From Phytohabitans houttuyneae (GTDB taxonomy: Bacteria > Actinomycetota > Actinomycetes > Mycobacteriales > Micromonosporaceae): a stretch of 64,000 nucleotides of DNA. Within the stretch, counting starts at the first letter, position 1; every line of letters starts with the position of its first letter. Below, one piece after another: positions 1-9,008 of this stretch. The stretch is taken from NCBI RefSeq assembly GCF_011764425.1, contig NZ_BLPF01000003.1, positions 1,302,001 through 1,366,000 of the forward strand, read 5' to 3'. The notes beneath the pieces are model-generated. The model worked only from the letters and a program-made list of their open reading frames with translations. It ran no database searches and was not told the DNA's origin. The position numbers were made by a program, and so were the translations under genes.

Positions 1-2078
1 GTGGCGTCGCGGCTGATCGACGACCTGACCGGCCGGTGGGGGCTGGCGGTGCCGGACATCCTCGTCGACTGCCTGACGTTTCCGATCTCGACGGGGCAGG
101 AGGAGACCCGCCGGGACGGCATCGAGACGATCGAGGCGATCCGGCAGATCGCGCAGCGGTACCCCGGCGTGAACTTCACCCTGGGTATCTCGAACGTCTC
201 CTTCGGTCTGAACGCCGCGGCCCGTCAGGTGCTCAACTCGGTGTTCCTGCACGAGTGCGTGGAGGCGGGGCTGACCAGCGCGATCGTGCACGCCAGCAAG
301 ATCCTGCCGATGTCGAAGATCCCGGAGGAGCAGCGTTCGGTCGCGCTTGACCTGGTGTACGACCGGCGGCGTGAGGGCTACGACCCGCTGCAGCGGTTCA
401 TCGAGCTGTTCGAGGGTGTGGACGTGGCGTCGGCGCGGGCGACGCGGGCGCAGGAGCTGGCCGGGTTGCCGCTGGACGAGCGGCTCAAGCGGCGGATCAT
501 CGACGGCGAGCGCAACGGCCTGGAGGCCGACCTCGACGAGCAGCTGGCGTCGATGTCGGCGCTGGCGATCATCAACGACATCCTGCTGGACGGGATGAAG
601 GTGGTCGGCGAGCTGTTCGGGTCGGGGCAGATGCAGCTGCCGTTCGTGCTGCAGTCGGCCGAGGTGATGAAGACCGCGGTGGCGTACCTGGAGCCGCACA
701 TGGACAAGGCGGACGACGGCGGCAAGGGCCGCATCGTGCTGGCCACGGTCCGCGGCGACGTGCACGACATCGGCAAGAACCTCGTCGACATCATCCTGTC
801 CAACAACGGGTACGAGGTCGTGAACATCGGCATCAAGCAGCCGATCAACGCGATCCTCGACGCGGCGGAGCAGCACCAGGCGGACGCGATCGGCATGTCC
901 GGGCTGCTGGTCAAGAGCACCGTGATCATGAAGGAAAACCTGCAGGAGATGGACGCCCGCGGGTCGGCGAGCGGTGGCCGGTGCTGCTGGGCGGTGCGGC
1001 GCTGACCCGTGCGTACGTGGAGGACGACCTGCGTTCGATGTTCGGCGGGCAGGTGCACTACGCGCGGGACGCGTTCGAGGGGCTGTCGCTGATGGAACGG
1101 GTGATGGCCGCGAAGCGGGGTGAGGCGCCGGTCGTCGACGCGGACCGGGAGGCGGCGCTGGCGGCCCGCAAGGCGCGCCGGGAGAAGCAGCGCACGATCG
1201 TGGCGGAGTCGCTGCCGGAGCTGAGTGACGACTCGGTCCGCTCGGACGTGGCGCGGGACGTGGAGGTGCCGGCGCCGCCGTTCTTCGGCACCCGCGTCGT
1301 GCGGGGCCTGCCCCTCGCCGACTACGCGGCGCTGCTGGACGAGCGGGCCACGTTCCTGGGGCAGTGGGGGCTGCGCGGTTCGCGGGGTGGTTCCGGCCCG
1401 ACGTACGAGGAGCTGGTGGAGACCGAGGGGCGGCCGAGGCTGCGGTACTGGCTGGACCGGCTGATCTCGGACAAGGTGCTGGAGGCGGCGGTCGTCTACG
1501 GCTACTTCCCGGCATACTCGGAGGGCAACGACCTGGTGGTGCTGGACGAGAACGGGCACGCCGAGCGGGCCCGCTTCACGTTCCCGCGGCAGCGGCAGGA
1601 GCGGCGGCTGTGCCTGGCCGACTTCTTCCGGCCGGCCGGTGAGGGCCTGGACGTGGTGGCGCTGCAGCTGGTGACGGTGGGGCAGCCGATCAGCGAGTAC
1701 ACGGCGAAGCTGTTCGCCCGCAACGAGTACCGCGACTACCTGGAGGTGCACGGGCTGTCGGTGCAGCTGACGGAGGCGCTGGCCGAGTACTGGCACAAGC
1801 GGATCCGGAGCGAGCTGACGCTGCCGGGCGGCGGCACGGTGGCCGACGGCGACCCGGCGGACCTGGCGGGGCTGTTGCGCACCGACTACCGCGGCTGCCG
1901 GTACGCGTTCGGGTACCCGGCGTGCCCGGACCTGGAGGACCGCGCGAAGATCGTGGACCTGCTGGGCGCCGACCGGATCGGTGTGCAGCTGTCGGAGGAG
2001 TTCCAGCTGGTCCCGGAGCAGGCCACGGACGCGATCGTGGTCCACCACCCGGACGCCAACTACTTCAACGCCAAGTAG
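1..2078 (+). CDS. metH: Cobalamin-dependent methionine synthase, C-terminal part (5' truncated, frameshifted)
   Basis: MetH transfers the methyl group of methyltetrahydrofolate to homocysteine through methylcobalamin in the cytoplasm. The window opens inside the pterin-binding module, seen in [20 protein letters not shown]. The cobalamin module follows, with RGDVHDIG at residues 251-258; His255 (763-765) is the expected lower cobalt ligand. The C-terminal half is the AdoMet-binding reactivation domain, with [15 protein letters not shown] and a VHHPDANYF end. The reading frame breaks at the GGG at 961-963: adding one G restores [21 protein letters not shown]. This is one of ten identical-looking G/C-run deletions in the window, so a sequencing error is more likely than a dead gene. 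The N-terminal homocysteine domain lies outside the window. Confidence 0.95.
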
Positions 2079-2084
2079 CGAGGG

Positions 2085-2603
2085 TCAGGGGCGGACGAGG
2101 CTGTACATGACGAGGTCGCGCCAGCGGGCTTCGCGGAACTGGGTGGCGCGTAGGACGCCTTCGCGGGTGAAGCCGGCCTTTTCCAGGGCGCGCTGCTCGG
2201 CGGTGTTGTCCACGTCGGTGTACGCCTCGACGCGCTGTACCGGGGTGGTGTCGAACAGGTAGGCGACCAGGTGGCGTTGGGCGAGGGTGCCGACGCCTTT
2301 GCCGCGGTGCTCGGGCAGCAGGGAGATGCCGACGTTCCAGCACCACCAGGCGGGCGTGCCGTAGTGCACCTTGGTCCACACGACGGTGCCGGCGGCGGCG
2401 TCGTCGACCTGCACGACGAGGCAGCCGCCGTCGGGGGTGATGAGGCCGTTTTCGTCGAAGCGGCGGCGGGTGGCGCGGATGTCGCGGAAGCCGGACCAGT
2501 TGAAGGTGCCGGCGGCGTCGGGGTCGACGGCCTGCCGTTCGAACAGCCAGAAGTCGTCCGCGGTGGCCGGGCGGAGGACCACGCGCGTCTCGTCCACGGT
2601 CAC
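2085..2603 (-). CDS. GNAT family N-acetyltransferase
   Basis: A protein of about 172 residues with the RimJ/RimL-like GNAT fold: it starts TRVVLRPATADDFWLFER, has the acetyl-CoA pyrophosphate loop in LLPEHRGKGVGTLAQRHL, and the late motif NTAEQRALEKAGFTREGV. It should transfer an acetyl group to an amine, but the substrate cannot be predicted. The GTG at 2603 is chosen because homologous sequence begins there; a second GTG lies two codons on. It converges on metH with a gap of six bases. No partner enzyme is adjacent. Confidence 0.85.
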   Translation of the reverse strand: MTVDETRVVLRPATADDFWLFERQAVDPDAAGTFNWSGFRDIRATRRRFDENGLITPDGGCLVVQVDDAAAGTVVWTKVHYGTPAWWCWNVGISLLPEHRGKGVGTLAQRHLVAYLFDTTPVQRVEAYTDVDNTAEQRALEKAGFTREGVLRATQFREARWRDLVMYSLVRP

Positions 2604-2660
2604 AGCGTAGATCCCGTGTGGCAACGCTTGGGTGTTGCCGCCCGCGGGTACAAACGGGAC

Positions 2661-3368
2661 GTGACGATGCGGTGGGTGCGGGTCGCCGGGCTGGTGCTGG
2701 CGCTGTTCGCGGCGGGCTGTTTCGTGGGCACCGACGGCGAGGGCGAGCCGCCGGAGGGGGATCCGCCGGCGAGCGCGGAGGCGTCGCCGGGGGAGCGGGA
2801 AGACGGCACGATGAGCGTCGAGGAGTTCCAGGGGGACATCCAGGGCGCGGTCGACGTGGCCGAGGGGTACTGGGGTGAGCGGGTGCGCGGGTTCGAGCCG
2901 GTGCGGCGGATCGAGGCGTACCGGCAGGACGGTGAGGTGGCGTGCGGCGGGCAGCCATTGACCCGCAACAACGCGGCGTACTGCTCGGCGGGCGACTTCA
3001 TCGCGTACGACGTGAACTGGGCGGTGGGCGCGTTCCGGCAGATCGGTGACGCGTTCATCTTCTACCTGCTGGGCCACGAGTACGCGCACGCGGTCCAGGT
3101 GCGGTTGGGCATCCGGTACCGGTACACGATCGAGCAGGAGCTGCAGGCGGACTGCATGGCCGGGGCGTACATCGGCGACTCGGTGAAGGCGGGGACGTTG
3201 ACGCTGGACCGGGGTGACATCGACGAGCTGCGGCAGGGGCTGCTGGCGGTGGGTGACGACCCGAGCCAGCCGTGGTTCGCGCCGGACGCGCACGGTACGG
3301 CGCAGCAGCGCACCGACGCGTTCTTCGAGGGCTACGAGGGGTCGCTTCAGCCGTGTGAGCTGAACTGA
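2661..3368 (+). CDS. Putative neutral zinc metallopeptidase lipoprotein
   Basis: A secreted protein of 235 residues. It begins MTMRWVRVAGLVLALFAAGC, a signal peptide with a lipobox ending in Cys at about residue 20, so it should be lipid-anchored outside the membrane. A Glu/Pro/Ser-rich linker follows. The catalytic region carries LLGHEYAHAVQ, the HExxH zinc motif, and QELQADCMAGAYIG, the usual third-ligand region of the YpfJ-type neutral zinc metallopeptidases. Substrate unknown. The start is the GTG at 2661, with an ATG two codons later as an alternative. Its 3' end overlaps the convergent NUDIX-like gene by 22 bases. Confidence 0.88.
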   Translation: MTMRWVRVAGLVLALFAAGCFVGTDGEGEPPEGDPPASAEASPGEREDGTMSVEEFQGDIQGAVDVAEGYWGERVRGFEPVRRIEAYRQDGEVACGGQPLTRNNAAYCSAGDFIAYDVNWAVGAFRQIGDAFIFYLLGHEYAHAVQVRLGIRYRYTIEQELQADCMAGAYIGDSVKAGTLTLDRGDIDELRQGLLAVGDDPSQPWFAPDAHGTAQQRTDAFFEGYEGSLQPCELN

Positions 3369-3853
3369 CCGAGGATCCGCCGCACGACCCGGCCCTGCCC
3401 GAAGCCGAACTCCTCGTCGGGCGGCAGGCGGTCGGTCTCGAACCACGCGAACCGGTCGGCCTCGCCGGCCGGTTCCGGTGTTCCGGCGCAGACACCGGTG
3501 TAGGTGTGCGCGATGGCGTGCTTGCGCGGGTCGTGGAAGTCGCCGATGCCGGGCTGGGTGAAGTACTCGACGGTGGTGGCGTAGGCGAGCGCGGTGAGCG
3601 TGACGGCGCCGCCGAGGGTGGCGGCCAGGTGGCGGGTGACGGCGGCGGCGAGTGGCTCGTCGCGCAGCACGGCGCCGCCGACCAGGCACCAGCCGGGCCC
3701 GGCGGGGGTGTCCCGGTGGATCAGGCCGACGCGCGGGCGGTCGTCGGCGGACAGGGGCAGCAGGTCGACGCAGGCGATGGGCACCCGGGCGAGGATGCGG
3801 GCGTACTCGCCGGCCGGTATCCATCGCTCGCCCGCGCCGATGATGTCGGTCAC
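3347..3853 (-). CDS. NUDIX-fold protein with degenerate catalytic box (DUF4916-like)
   Basis: A 168-residue protein whose centre looks like a NUDIX domain (WCLVGGAVLRDEPLAAAV), but the helix that should read REUxEExGU is TRHLAATLG, so the metal-binding glutamates are missing. This matches my recollection of the actinobacterial DUF4916 family; I cannot run the profile search. Pyrophosphohydrolase activity is therefore doubtful. The ATG at 3853 is the only reasonable start. It faces the HAD phosphatase gene across 86 bases. Confidence 0.75.
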   Translation of the reverse strand: MTDIIGAGERWIPAGEYARILARVPIACVDLLPLSADDRPRVGLIHRDTPAGPGWCLVGGAVLRDEPLAAAVTRHLAATLGGAVTLTALAYATTVEYFTQPGIGDFHDPRKHAIAHTYTGVCAGTPEPAGEADRFAWFETDRLPPDEEFGFGQGRVVRRILGQFSSHG

Positions 3854-3939
3854 GACTGTCCATCATCGCGGTGAGGTCCCGGCCACAGCGGGCGGGGCGC
3901 GCCGCCGGGCGGGTCGCGGCATCGGGGAGGATCGAGGTC

Positions 3940-4623
3940 GTGACGCAGACCAGGCCGGGGCTGGCCGCCGTGTTGTTCGACATGGACGGCACGCTCGTGG
4001 ACAGCGAGCGGTTGTGGGATGTCGCCCTGCGCGAGCTGGCCGCCGAGTACGGCGGGAGCCTGTCCGACGCGGCGCGGGTGGCGATGGTGGGCAGTGACGC
4101 CACGACGTCGATGCGGATCCTGCACGCGGATCTGGGCCAGCAGTGGCGGCCGCTGGGGCCGAGCCAGGAGTGGATCGCGGCGCGGATGGCGCAGCTGTTC
4201 CGGACCGGGCTGGTGTGGCGGCCGGGCGCGCTGGGGCTGCTGTCGGCGGTGCGTGCGGCGGGCCTGCCGGCGGCGCTTGTCACGTCGACGGCGCGGCCGC
4301 TGGTCGAGGTGGCGCTGGAGACGCTGGGCCGGGAGAACTTCGACGTGGTGGTGGCCGGTGACGAGGTGCGGTCGCCGAAGCCGGACCCGGAGCCGTACCG
4401 GCTGGCGGCGAGCCTGCTGGGGGTGCCGATCGAGCGGTGTGTGGCGATCGAGGACTCGCGGGCGGGGGTGACCAGCGCCCTCGCGGCGGGTGCGGCGGTG
4501 CTGGGCGTGCCGAGCGAGGTGCCGCTGGACCCGGTCGAAGGGCTGCACCTGCTGGAGACGCTGACCGGGGTGGACCTCACCCTGCTGGGCAACCTGCTGT
4601 CCGGGGTGGACGCCGCGCGGTAG
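3940..4623 (+). CDS. HAD-superfamily phosphatase (beta-phosphoglucomutase-like)
   Basis: A 227-residue cytoplasmic HAD hydrolase with all four motifs: LFDMDGTLVDSE near residue 10 (nucleophilic Asp), the TSTA threonine/serine motif, the lysine in VRSPKPDPEPY, and AIEDSRAG for magnesium. The helical cap after motif I fits subfamily IA, the group of beta-phosphoglucomutases and phosphoglycolate phosphatases. Substrate unknown. The GTG at 3940 is preceded by GGGGAGGA at suitable spacing. The stop codon abuts the stop of the convergent siderophore decarboxylase. Confidence 0.9.
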   Translation: MTQTRPGLAAVLFDMDGTLVDSERLWDVALRELAAEYGGSLSDAARVAMVGSDATTSMRILHADLGQQWRPLGPSQEWIAARMAQLFRTGLVWRPGALGLLSAVRAAGLPAALVTSTARPLVEVALETLGRENFDVVVAGDEVRSPKPDPEPYRLAASLLGVPIERCVAIEDSRAGVTSALAAGAAVLGVPSEVPLDPVEGLHLLETLTGVDLTLLGNLLSGVDAAR

Positions 4624-5742
4624 TCACAGCACCACGATCGCCGGGTGGGGGTGGCGCAGGTAGTCGCGGTGGGAGATGTCCCATCCGTACGCGCCGGCGT
4701 TGCCGAACACCAGCACGTCGCCGACCCGCAGCCGGTCGACGCGCTGCCCGCGGGTGAGCACGTCGCGGGGGGTGCACAGCTCGCCGGCGGCGTCGATGTC
4801 GACGTCGCGGACCTCGGGGCGGGGGAAGTCGTACGGCCAGGTGTCGCGGGGCAGCACGGTGAACGGGTGGCTGTATCCCCAGGCGGCCGGTAGCCGGAAG
4901 TGGTGGGTGCCGCCGCGCAGGACGGCGAACCAGCGGCCGTGGGTGTGTTTGAGGTCGAGGACCTCGGCGGCGTACCAGCCGGCGCCGGCGGTGAGGAAGC
5001 GGCCGGGTTCGAAGGCGAGCCGCACGCCGGGCGGTGGCGGCTGGGGCCGCAGCCGGGTCAGGTCGAAGGTGTCGCCGCCGGTGTAGTCGACGCCGAGGCC
5101 GCCGCCGACGTTGACGTAGGTGAGGGTGACGCCGAGGCGGGCGGCGGTGGCCACCGACCAGCGGACCGCGTCGTCGACGAAGGCGGTGTGCGCGGCCGCG
5201 TCGAGGTTGTTGGAGACGGCGTGCAGGTGGAAGCCGGTCACGCGCAGGTGGGGCAGGGCGGCGGCGAGCGCGGCGACGGCGGGCAGCTGGGCCTCTTCGA
5301 TGCCGAACGGGGTGGGTGTGCCGGTCATCCTGTGGCTGCCGGTCAGGGTCCCGCCGGCCCGGTTGACGCGCAGCGCGATGTCGAGCGGGCCGGTGGCGAG
5401 CCTGGCGAGGCGGCGCAGCTCGAGGACGCTTTCGACGTGGACGAGGGCGCCGGCGCCGACCGCGGCGCGCAGCTCGTCGTCGGTCTTGGCCGGGCCGCCG
5501 AACGCGATGGTGCGGGCGCCGGCGTCGACGGCGAGGGCGAGCTCGCCGCCGGAGGCCACTTCGAGGCCGTCGCAGACCTCGGCCAGCGCGGAGACCACGG
5601 CGGGGTGGCCGTTGGCCTTGACCGCGTACAGCAGGGACGCGCCGGGTGGCAGCGCGGCTTTGAGGGCGGCCGCGCGGGCCCGCAGCACCGCGGTGTCGTA
5701 CACGTACGCGGGGAGCCGGTCGAGGGCGTGTTCAGGGAGCAT
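4624..5742 (-). CDS. Type III PLP-dependent decarboxylase, SbnH-like
   Basis: A 372-residue alanine-racemase-fold decarboxylase of the ornithine/diaminopimelate class. Lys42 in LLYAVKANGHP should carry PLP; GGGLGVDY binds the cofactor phosphate, and the Cys in ELCTPRDVL is the usual active-site residue from the partner subunit. The gene is last in an operon after two NIS siderophore synthetases and overlaps the upstream one by 11 bases. In staphyloferrin B assembly SbnH decarboxylates a citryl-diaminopropionate intermediate, so the equivalent step is inferred here. The true substrate could instead be a free basic amino acid such as ornithine, lysine or diaminopropionate. Confidence 0.88.
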   Translation of the reverse strand: MLPEHALDRLPAYVYDTAVLRARAAALKAALPPGASLLYAVKANGHPAVVSALAEVCDGLEVASGGELALAVDAGARTIAFGGPAKTDDELRAAVGAGALVHVESVLELRRLARLATGPLDIALRVNRAGGTLTGSHRMTGTPTPFGIEEAQLPAVAALAAALPHLRVTGFHLHAVSNNLDAAAHTAFVDDAVRWSVATAARLGVTLTYVNVGGGLGVDYTGGDTFDLTRLRPQPPPPGVRLAFEPGRFLTAGAGWYAAEVLDLKHTHGRWFAVLRGGTHHFRLPAAWGYSHPFTVLPRDTWPYDFPRPEVRDVDIDAAGELCTPRDVLTRGQRVDRLRVGDVLVFGNAGAYGWDISHRDYLRHPHPAIVVL

Positions 5743-7333
5743 GCAGCGGGTTCCGGACCGGGATGTACACGTCGCCGCCGCCGGTCAGCCGCATCCTCAC
5801 CAGCGCCTTGTGCGGCACGGTCGGCGCGGTGAACGCGGCGTGGTCGGCGGCCGCGGCGGAGGCGGTGGCCGGGTCGGCGCGCAGCGGCTCGTACGTCTCG
5901 TCGACGACGGCGCGGACCGCCCGCCAGGCGGCTGTCTCGTCGAGGCCGTGCCGGGCCAGGGCGATGACGAGCTCGCCGAGGTGGGCCTGGAAGGCGGTGT
6001 AGCCGAGCTTGGCGCGCATCGTGTAGAGGTCGTCGGTGGCGATGACGGAGCCGGGCCACAGGGCCAGGTCGGTGCCGGCGGCGGCCAGGCGCGGCCGGTG
6101 CAGGCGCATGCCGGCCAGGTCGCGCAGGACGAGGCGGTGCGGGTGGCCGGCGGTGAAGGTGGGCAGGCAGTTCTGCAGGTGCGCTTCGAGGGCGATGCCG
6201 TGGCGGGTGGCCAGGCGCAGCAGCGGCGGCAGCACCAGCCGGGCGTAGTCGGTCAGGAACGCGAGCGGGCCGGCGCCGTACTCGTCGAGTAGCTCCCCGG
6301 CGACGATCGGCAGGGCGCCGCCGGGCACGACGCGTTCGCCGGGCGCGAGGCGGCCGGTGAGGCCGTCGCGGACGATGGCGGAGGCGTCGCGGCTGCCGTC
6401 GAGTGCGGCGCCGGCGGTCTCGGCGAGCAGCACCACCCGGTCTTCGCCGGCCAGCAGGCGGGCCAGCAGCGCGGACAGGGCGGGGCCGTTGCGGGTGGCG
6501 GCGACGGAGATGCTGCGCCGGCTGGAGGTGACCTGGATGTCGAGGGAGAGCTTGAGGTAGCGGCCGCCGGGCAGCAGCAGGGTACGCAGCGCGGCGGTGG
6601 GTACGGCGGGGACGGCGCCGTCGAGCAGGCGCAGGGTGCCGTCGCGCAGCAGGTCGGGGTAGCGGCGGGCCAGGACGGCGTCGCGCTGCCAGGCGTGCAC
6701 GGGCTGCACCACGTAGCCGGGCGGCGCGGCCGGCCCGCCGACCAGCGGGCCGAGGTCGTCGCCGATGTGCGCGTCGCGGCGTACGGCGACGAACCCGACG
6801 CTTGTCGTGCCAGCCTCCAGGTCGTGGGCGAGGACGTCGTCGACGTCCCAGCCGATCCGGGTGCGGCCGCAGGGGTGCAGGTTGTGCCCATCGACGGCGA
6901 GGCGTTCCAGCGTGACCGCGGCGGCGTCGGGGCCGCCGAACGGTGGCGCGGGTGTGGCGTCGCGGCGGGCGTAGGCGACGGCGAGGTTGGCGACCGCGTT
7001 GGCGAGCTCGGCGGCCAGCACCCAGCCGGGACCGTCCACGATGGACGGCGGCAGCAGCGCGACTGGGTCGGCGGCCGGCACCGCCCCGAACTCCACCCGG
7101 TCGTACGCGTGCCGGTCACCGGTCCCTTCGTACCGAATCCTGGTGTCGGCGATGTCCTCGCGCCACAGCGCCCCGAGGAGCCGGCGGCCGACGGCGGCCG
7201 CGGCTTGCGGCAGCGCGTCCCGGAACGGTGCGCGCAGGTGGGGCGCGTGCGCGGCGAGGTGGGTCTCGGTGTGGGCGGCGGCGTCGTCGACGGTGCCGGG
7301 CGAGTACGCGCACACGGTCAGATTGGGCACCAC
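5732..7333 (-). CDS. NRPS-independent siderophore synthetase 1 (IucA/IucC family)
   Basis: A 533-residue adenylate-forming synthetase that joins a carboxylate (usually citrate or a derivative) to an amine or alcohol. The nucleotide-binding loop is VDGHNLHPCGRTRIGW (residues 148-162). The central strand motif is LKLSLDIQVTSSRRS, and the C-terminal FhuF-like domain has HGIALEAHLQN. The GTG at 7333 shares one base with the TAG of the upstream synthetase, so translation is probably coupled. It is somewhat short for the family (usually near 580-600). Two synthetases plus a decarboxylase point to a mixed carboxylate siderophore. No exporter, receptor or iron-responsive regulator lies within the window. 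Confidence 0.9.
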   Translation of the reverse strand: MVPNLTVCAYSPGTVDDAAAHTETHLAAHAPHLRAPFRDALPQAAAAVGRRLLGALWREDIADTRIRYEGTGDRHAYDRVEFGAVPAADPVALLPPSIVDGPGWVLAAELANAVANLAVAYARRDATPAPPFGGPDAAAVTLERLAVDGHNLHPCGRTRIGWDVDDVLAHDLEAGTTSVGFVAVRRDAHIGDDLGPLVGGPAAPPGYVVQPVHAWQRDAVLARRYPDLLRDGTLRLLDGAVPAVPTAALRTLLLPGGRYLKLSLDIQVTSSRRSISVAATRNGPALSALLARLLAGEDRVVLLAETAGAALDGSRDASAIVRDGLTGRLAPGERVVPGGALPIVAGELLDEYGAGPLAFLTDYARLVLPPLLRLATRHGIALEAHLQNCLPTFTAGHPHRLVLRDLAGMRLHRPRLAAAGTDLALWPGSVIATDDLYTMRAKLGYTAFQAHLGELVIALARHGLDETAAWRAVRAVVDETYEPLRADPATASAAAADHAAFTAPTVPHKALVRMRLTGGGDVYIPVRNPLHAP

Positions 7334-8848
7334 TAACCTGCCATCGGGTTCGGGACAGTCGCCCACACGTCGGTGAGCGGGTCGGTGGCCAGTCGCATCG
7401 CGGTGGTCGCCTTGACCGGCAGCGGGCCGTCGCGCAGCTCGGGCCGCGCGGCCCGGGTCCACAGTAGCGCCGGCGTGATCCCGTAGGCGCGGGAGAACGC
7501 GGCGACCTGCTCGGCGAGGGCGCCGCTGACCGCGGCGGCCAGGAGCTTGGCGCGCAGGGCGTGCGGGTCGTCGGTGACCAGGTCACCGTGCAGGGGTGGC
7601 GGCTCGACGCCGTGCCGGCGCAGCGCGGCGGGGCTGATCCGCACACCGCCGAAGTCGCGGTACAGCAGCCGGTGCGGGTGGCCGTCGCGGAGCACGACGA
7701 GCGTGTTCTGGCCGTGGGCCTCCAGGGCGACGCCGCGGCGCAGCAGGTGCAGCAGCGGGGTGAGCAGCACGCCGGCGAGGGCGGTGAAGAAGCCCAGCGG
7801 GTCGGGCAGCCGGTGGCCGGCGCGGACGGCGGCGGCCAGCGAGGCGAGCGGCACGGCGGCCTCGCCGGGGCCAGGCGGGGCAGGCGGCGGCGCAGGTAGG
7901 CCAGGCTGCGGGACGGTTCGCCGTCGACCAGGACCGCGCCGGCGCGGTCCTCGGCCATCACGGTGAGGCCCGGTGCGGCGAGGGCGGCCAGCAGCGCGGT
8001 CACCGCCGGCCCGTTGCGGACCGCGGCGGGTGAGACGGTCCGCACGGCCGAGGTCATCTGGACGTCGACCGCGGTTTTGACGTGGTGGGTGGCGCCCGCC
8101 GGCGCCATCGTGCGCAGGCTCATCAGGGGCCGTGCGGGCACGCGCCCCACCGGCACCAGCCAGGGGTACGCGTCCAGCACGTGCTCGTACTGCCAAGGGT
8201 GGACCGGCAGCAGGGGCGGGCCGTCGCCGTACCACCGGGCCGGCGGCACCCGCACCACGTGGAGGCGGACGACCGGGCGGTGCTCGGGGCGTAGCGGAGC
8301 ACGTCCAGGGTGGACATCCCCAGCCGGGTGCGGCAGCAGGGGTGCAGCGGGTGCCCGTCGACGACGGACTGCTCCAGCTGCGGGAGGGTGGCGGTGAGCG
8401 CCGGCGCGCGGGCGGGGGCGGCGCGGGCCAGGGCGAGGTTGGCGACGCTGTTGTCGACCTCGACGGCGAACCCGGGGTGGCCGAGCGCGCGGGCCAGGGC
8501 CGCCGGGTCGGTGTGCGCGGCGCCGTCGAGGTGGACGGTGAGCCCGCCGGCGGCCGGGGCGTACGGCTCGGCCGCGTCCGCCGGCCCGTCCAGCACGCCG
8601 GCTCCGGTGTGGACGGTCAGCCGGCCGCCGGACCGCGCGCGGCGCAGCAGGCCGGGGACGGGCTCGCGGGCGTACGCCCCCCAGAGCCGGGCCAGGACCG
8701 CGGCCCTGGCGCCGGGCAGCTCCCGGTCGAAGGGTGCGAGCAGATCCGGCCGGTCGCGGTGGAGCGCCGCGCGGGTGGCGGCCGGGTCTGGGGCGTGCAC
8801 CGCCCCATTCTTGGGGGTGCCGGCGCCGCTTTCCCCGGCGGGGCACAC
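7333..8848 (-). CDS. NRPS-independent siderophore synthetase 2 (IucA/IucC family), two frameshifts
   Basis: First gene of the siderophore operon. It reads in three frames. Frame one ends after VDGHPLHPCCRTRLGM and STLDVLRYAP. Adding one C at the run 8286-8289 (GGGG on the plus strand) continues it as EHRPVVRLHVV. Adding one at 7867-7870 rejoins the FhuF-like half with RGVALEAHGQN. Repaired, the protein is about 505 residues with the full family architecture: nucleotide loop, VDVQMTSAVRTVS strand and Gln-Asn motif. Both breaks are one-base losses in four-base runs, so an assembly error is likelier than a pseudogene. The start is the GTG at 8848, with a GTG at 8800 as an alternative. I saw no iron box upstream. 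Confidence 0.85.
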
Positions 8849-9008
8849 ACTAGCATCCTAGGACGCTTTAGAGGGTGTGCCAGCGGTCATAGGACAGGAG
8901 AGAGGTGATCGCCGACGACGAGCGGCCCGCGGGTACCATCCGGCGGCGGTGCGCTCGCGGGGGCCGAGGAGCGCGCCGGCCACGACGCGACAGGGGAGGA
9001 GCGTCGGC

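Noticed and set aside
961-963. Programmed frameshifting in metH and the other broken genes
   Set aside because: No slippery heptamer or shared structure, and unrelated genes are affected in the same way; an assembly error explains all ten better.
8849-9008. Iron box (IdeR/DmdR type) upstream of the siderophore operon
   Set aside because: CATCCTAGGACG is palindromic in part but does not match the TTAGG-type consensus well enough.
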